Origin: a virus
IMG/VR virus record: IMGVR_UViG_3300025598_000024
Location: 41,160 to 105,159 of that record
Direction: 5' to 3' (one strand)
DNA: 64,000 nt
A program made the translations under genes and the position numbers. The notes beneath the pieces were generated by a model that searched no databases, had not been told where the DNA came from, and saw only the letters and a list, made by a program, of their open reading frames with translations. Position 1 is the first letter of the stretch. Each line of letters opens with the position of its first letter. Shown here piece after piece: positions 61,601 to 64,000 of the stretch.

Positions 61601-61984
61601 CAGGCGAGTCCAGTCACGGATTTTACGTGTTTGTTCGTCGGGGTCCTCCATGTTGAACCACCAGGTACGCTCACGCCAGTATTCGAATGGGTCGTGAAGC
61701 TTGGGCCAGGCCCACTGAGCATCACTCCCAGTGGCAGCAGCAGTACGGCCAAGAGTACGGGATACACCGCCCTCCATGTTAACCCTGCCACCCATCGTAT
61801 TGAGTCGCTCACGGCCTTCCGTAGGCATTCTGGCAACATCACTAGCGAAAGATCCTCCGGTACGAACATTGCGTAGCAGCTCTTGCGTTTCAAGGCGATT
61901 GCGCACGGGGTTGCTAGAGCCAGTAATACCGGCTTTGCGCATGTTGTTAAGCTCCGCTGAGGCGCTCCAGTCTTTGGATGGCAT
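58601..61984 (-). CDS. Portal protein interrupted by an intein
   Basis: 1127-residue precursor; excision of residues 283-624 leaves a 785-residue portal. The N-extein holds RERTWWFNMEDPDEQTRKIR and helix-rich clip/wing regions; the C-extein starts TNPWSEHGTPILLRAFR and continues with IMQVFGIGSDLLQGG, the portal core often near the crown. The C-terminus is disordered with Lys and acidic blocks. Located upstream of protease and capsid genes as in other tailed phages. The terminase is expected to the right. Confidence 0.9.
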   Translation of the reverse strand: MPSKDWSASAELNNMRKAGITGSSNPVRNRLETQELLRNVRTGGSFASDVARMPTEGRERLNTMGGRVNMEGGVSRTLGRTAAATGSDAQWAWPKLHDPFEYWRERTWWFNMEDPDEQTRKIRDWTRLLYTTHYLVPGLIDIYTRFPLLDIELVHHDKRISDFYNEMFFDGLNYQEFLFDLGREHWTVGEVFAMGSWHDGIGAWEDDEIINPNDVIVAKNRALRTYQYHVKVPQEIKKLIETRDPSQEYQMLMQMYPDVVAWARQDKEIPVSDVIMKQIKFKCVVGSTDIMTPTGPVQARDLAVGDEVLAWDETTNKIVRSTVSHQGINEPEPIYWITTKQGRKIGVNSEHPFLTDNGWVEAADLSIGTNLLVGHSYNPEMTSNVSTDEARFFGLMVGDGSYGHKTIIFHNEDKEILNWMNEFVAGYGCKLSQAGDREISFVISQGEQTKNPNLIKKLIVDAGIKGQTTYTKRVPSCIWDGGPEVWGAFLAGYLDTDGHVDSNGMVVWTSMNRSLLEDCQTLLSFLGVESRIYDVPKYDYAPDSGYGHRLIVGKQEAKSLLSHYVQPLCSRKQVPNTTPIRNTRPSKFPYDQIVKIEMGIDEETMAIGIDEHHTHITAGLVTHNTNPWSEHGTPILLRAFRMLMLEESLNAAQDAIADRLYSPLILATLGLPDVDQDGPWIPDATELQSLRDDLSMAINSDFRLMTYHHGLQIQNAFGRESMPRLDADFMRVESKIMQVFGIGSDLLQGGHGGTYASGALNRELITQMLSTYQHKIEGFIRSRMEPVAERQGHYEMRTVNGRTLPIMETVLMVDEETGAEYIEERPKLAIPEVRFRSMNLRDETIERGFLQNLMAAGFPISLGTLAVNIPIDFDDELETRREEKVKSVVAEQQFKRELFQQLLVQQLPIPPEYIQEYQAYLAMMENPAIAAQLAPGAIAGLVTPPAAPNMTGVPAQNSDAALGAQLYPMINQEAQQQTQTQRGTERKRPAESYDQKKTQPKPSKKGPKNGPQKKTAGVDDEELTTSFGDGSVINERVEYGGRMKFATPLESRKRRKMKLASGIKVTLDDSYEKFDEDQFKSHLAALIEASEDPMIPEPTDLDHHSDGEGGMNQPARRQIDPTKEENI
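60113..61138 (-). mobile_element. Intein with LAGLIDADG homing endonuclease
   Basis: 342 residues (283-624 of the precursor). Starts with Cys283 (CVVGSTDIMTPTGP), block B IGVNSEHPFLTDNGW with His351, ends with block F/G IGIDEHHTHITAGLVTHN and +1 Thr625. The two LAGLIDADG motifs are FFGLMVGDG (D399) and FLAGYLDTDG (D497), both with catalytic Asp intact. The element keeps frame on both sides. Confidence 0.93.
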
Positions 61985-61994
61985 TAATTATTCC

Positions 61995-62186
61995 TTAGAA
62001 GGTTGTACAGCTGCAGAAGTCAACTCCACCGCCAACTTTTTGGTGACCACATGCATAGAACTCGAGGCTGTTACTGAAGCGGATAACTCCGCCACCATCG
62101 TTCTGGTCAATAGGGTTACCATTGAAATCAAAGTTAGCACCAACGCGACGAGTGCGAGCTAATCTTATATTCTGTTGTCTTTCCAT
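61995..62186 (-). CDS. Small hypothetical protein, 63 aa
   Basis: Basic N-terminus (MERQQNIRLARTRRVG), then Gly/Asn-rich segment and Cys/His near the end (CGHQ, CSC). Possible small virion or zinc protein. Starts nine bases after the larger upstream gene ends. Confidence 0.68.
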   Translation of the reverse strand: MERQQNIRLARTRRVGANFDFNGNPIDQNDGGGVIRFSNSLEFYACGHQKVGGGVDFCSCTTF

Positions 62187-62195
62187 GTCAACTCC

Positions 62196-64000
62196 TTATG
62201 CCTGTGGTTCAATCCATGAGATACGGCCCAACAACTGCACGCCTACACCGTTAAGGTTCTGAGCGACCAGTGTCAATGTGTCAGGACCATCTGGGTAGAT
62301 GTTCTTGTCTGGTGTTGCCAGTGCTGCAGTGGTAGCAGTACCGCCGTTGAGGATGCTGTTACCGAGGTCACGAACACCAGCAACGTTAACTTCCTGTGTG
62401 GTGTCTACGAAGAAACCACCGGTAACTTCACCAGCAGCCAAACCACTAGCAACCGTAACACCATTGGGTACAGAAGAGTAGTCAGCAATCTGGCTAAGCG
62501 ATGAGTTCGGGCTGTTTGCACCAGCGACGACGTTTGTCCACTGTGGCAATGTTCCACCACTGATAAGCTGTGGCACGCTATTCAAGTAAGCCTTGATAAG
62601 CACGTTACCGGCACCAACCCCCTGTGTACCAGTAACTGTAACCGATACGTCAAGTGTCTGCAGCTGCAGCTGTACACGGTTAGCCAGTTCGTGCGATCCA
62701 AGGATAGAACTTGTTTGGCCATTGTCAACGCTAGGAGCAATACGAATCGACATCAGAGACTTGGTCTGACCAGAAGCCAACGTAATTGGAGTAGTCTGAC
62801 CATAGGTGAACAAAAGGTTGGCGTCAGGCGAGAAACCACCATCCATTGTTACTGCAGTACCCCAGTGGCTAAAGTATGGGCTGTGCGTAGGCATTGCCAA
62901 CTCAACCGTAGTTGGTGCGGTAGCAGAGTATGAGAATGCAGTTCCTGCAAGTCCCATAGCCTGCACTGGAACCGTTGCGCTGGCGTTAGTCGATACAGAA
63001 GCATTGCTAAACGTAATGAAGTTACCGCTGATGGAAGTAACGTATGTGTTGTCGGGGAACAACGTCGGTGCAGTAACCTTAGAACCAATTGCAACACCGG
63101 TAATAGTTCCGCTACCAATTGGGCTACCAGACGTTAAAGAAAGCGTCAGGGAAGCAGGGGTAGCAATACCACGTGTCAAACCACCGAAGCTGTTAGCAGT
63201 TACAGTTGTGTAATTAACGTATTCAACACCAGTCGTGGCGTTCTTGATCGCAAGAGTGCCTGATGCAGGGAATGCGCTATTGCCAGCTGGATTCAGCGTA
63301 TTGTTAACATAGATTGTGGTGTCTGTTGCACCGATGCCAGATGTGGTAGTGGTAATTGGTGGGATCGTAGATGTTTCGTAACGACCCGGCAAGTTACCAG
63401 AGCGCATGTAGGCAGTGGTGTTGATGTTGTTGTTAGCCAGCTTGTGGCAGAACAGGATGTTACCATCAGTAGTTCTCAGGCCCCAACGCACGAAACCAGC
63501 TCCGTACCACGAGTAGTCAAGGTACCACATCTGCATCTTGGTAATGTCAAGCTTGTAACCGCTGGGTCCAGTTCCATCAAGTTTGTCAATGTTCCATTGC
63601 GACTGTGGCATACGGTTGTCGACAGTGGCTGTAACAGTCACGTAGTTGGCAGTAATACCACGGTAAGCAGGGCTAATGGTGATCTGCGTATCGCTAGTGA
63701 TATCAGTAACACGGTAAGAGCTACCACGGATAACAATGTACTGACCAGGGGTCAGCTGCTTGCTAAAGATGGTTGGGAAATTGCCATCGGTTGCAGTAAC
63801 CGTTGTGCTACCGTTTGTTACAGTTACACGACCAGCAATCTGCTTAATTGAGCTACGAAGAACAGCGTAAAGCTGCTGACCATCGTACTCGAAGAACATG
63901 CCGTTCTCTTGGTTGAAAAGACCCATTCTCTGTACAGCACCGTACCAACCATTAACTGTGCAAATAAAGTTTGCAGGATAATCAGATGGTGAAGTATTGC
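62196..64000 (-). CDS. Virion structural protein, 5' end beyond window
   Basis: Frame open across the right edge: upstream of ATG 63926 the same frame continues without stop (... SPSDYPANFICTVNGWYGAV and on) to position 64000, so the true start is outside. At least 600 residues, Thr/Ser/Gly-rich, with FEYDGQQLYAVLRSS and LDYSWYGAGFVRWGLRT near the visible N-part and NGVGVQLLGRISWIEPQA at the end. Probably a capsid fiber or head-surface protein. Confidence 0.85.
   Translation of the reverse strand, partial: NTSPSDYPANFICTVNGWYGAVQRMGLFNQENGMFFEYDGQQLYAVLRSSIKQIAGRVTVTNGSTTVTATDGNFPTIFSKQLTPGQYIVIRGSSYRVTDITSDTQITISPAYRGITANYVTVTATVDNRMPQSQWNIDKLDGTGPSGYKLDITKMQMWYLDYSWYGAGFVRWGLRTTDGNILFCHKLANNNINTTAYMRSGNLPGRYETSTIPPITTTTSGIGATDTTIYVNNTLNPAGNSAFPASGTLAIKNATTGVEYVNYTTVTANSFGGLTRGIATPASLTLSLTSGSPIGSGTITGVAIGSKVTAPTLFPDNTYVTSISGNFITFSNASVSTNASATVPVQAMGLAGTAFSYSATAPTTVELAMPTHSPYFSHWGTAVTMDGGFSPDANLLFTYGQTTPITLASGQTKSLMSIRIAPSVDNGQTSSILGSHELANRVQLQLQTLDVSVTVTGTQGVGAGNVLIKAYLNSVPQLISGGTLPQWTNVVAGANSPNSSLSQIADYSSVPNGVTVASGLAAGEVTGGFFVDTTQEVNVAGVRDLGNSILNGGTATTAALATPDKNIYPDGPDTLTLVAQNLNGVGVQLLGRISWIEPQA

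Overview
This window is one contiguous piece of a contractile-tailed (myovirus-type) bacteriophage genome. Every supported gene, tRNA and promoter lies on the minus strand, so transcription runs from position 64000 towards position 1. A WhiB-family iron-sulfur regulator, a protein family confined to Actinobacteria and their phages, points to an actinobacterial host. The phage tRNAs read mostly A/T-ending codons, and composition looks moderate rather than GC-rich (by eye, not computed), as if the phage is lower in GC than a typical actinobacterial host. This is inference; no taxon can be fixed from the sequence alone.

In transcription order: (1) 64000-53150, head module: an edge-truncated virion protein, a portal carrying a 342-residue LAGLIDADG intein, two small membrane proteins (one DUF1003), a prohead protease with zinc knuckle, zinc-ribbon and scaffold-like proteins, a candidate decoration protein and the major capsid protein, ending in a strong GNRA-capped RNA hairpin. 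(2) 53013-44800, appendage/lysis module: many Ser/Thr/Gly-rich virion proteins, a fiber with collagen-like Gly-X-Gln triplets and a glycine-rich tip, an NlpC/P60 lysin, and a neck protein followed by a Vsr-like homing endonuclease. (3) 44168-23726, neck and contractile tail: connectors, sheath, tube, tail-assembly chaperones joined by a predicted -1 ribosomal frameshift, tape measure, baseplate hub with an embedded NlpC/P60 domain, gp25-like wedge, baseplate J and large tail-tip proteins. (4) 23725-14989: a new promoter drives a SNF2-type helicase that appears leaderless, then whiB and a seven-gene glycosyltransferase/methyltransferase island. (5) 14986-9304: a tRNA array (Pro, Tyr, two Leu, Arg, Thr, two Val copies, Ser, one aberrant Lys-like cloverleaf and several tRNA fragments) riddled with HNH-type endonucleases, thyX, and a foreign-looking glycosyltransferase-methyltransferase cassette that broke a paralogous gene and a tRNA. 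(6) 9278-1: small conserved genes, an Ntn-hydrolase (proteasome-like), a UV-damage endonuclease, an acyl-CoA-reductase-like protein that seems to lack its catalytic Cys, an LSm-like protein, then helicase loader, DnaB-like helicase and primase, with a consensus promoter firing out of the left edge.

Genes are tightly packed, commonly with ATGA or TGATG overlaps, implying translational coupling in long operons. No stretch of more than about 140 bases lacks a gene or tRNA. The terminase is not in the window and probably lies to the right. The most notable observations are the portal intein, the CCCAAAA frameshift site, the GT cassette insertion at tRNA-Val, the structured leader before whiB, the hairpin after the capsid gene, and the apparent LuxC-like pseudoenzyme.
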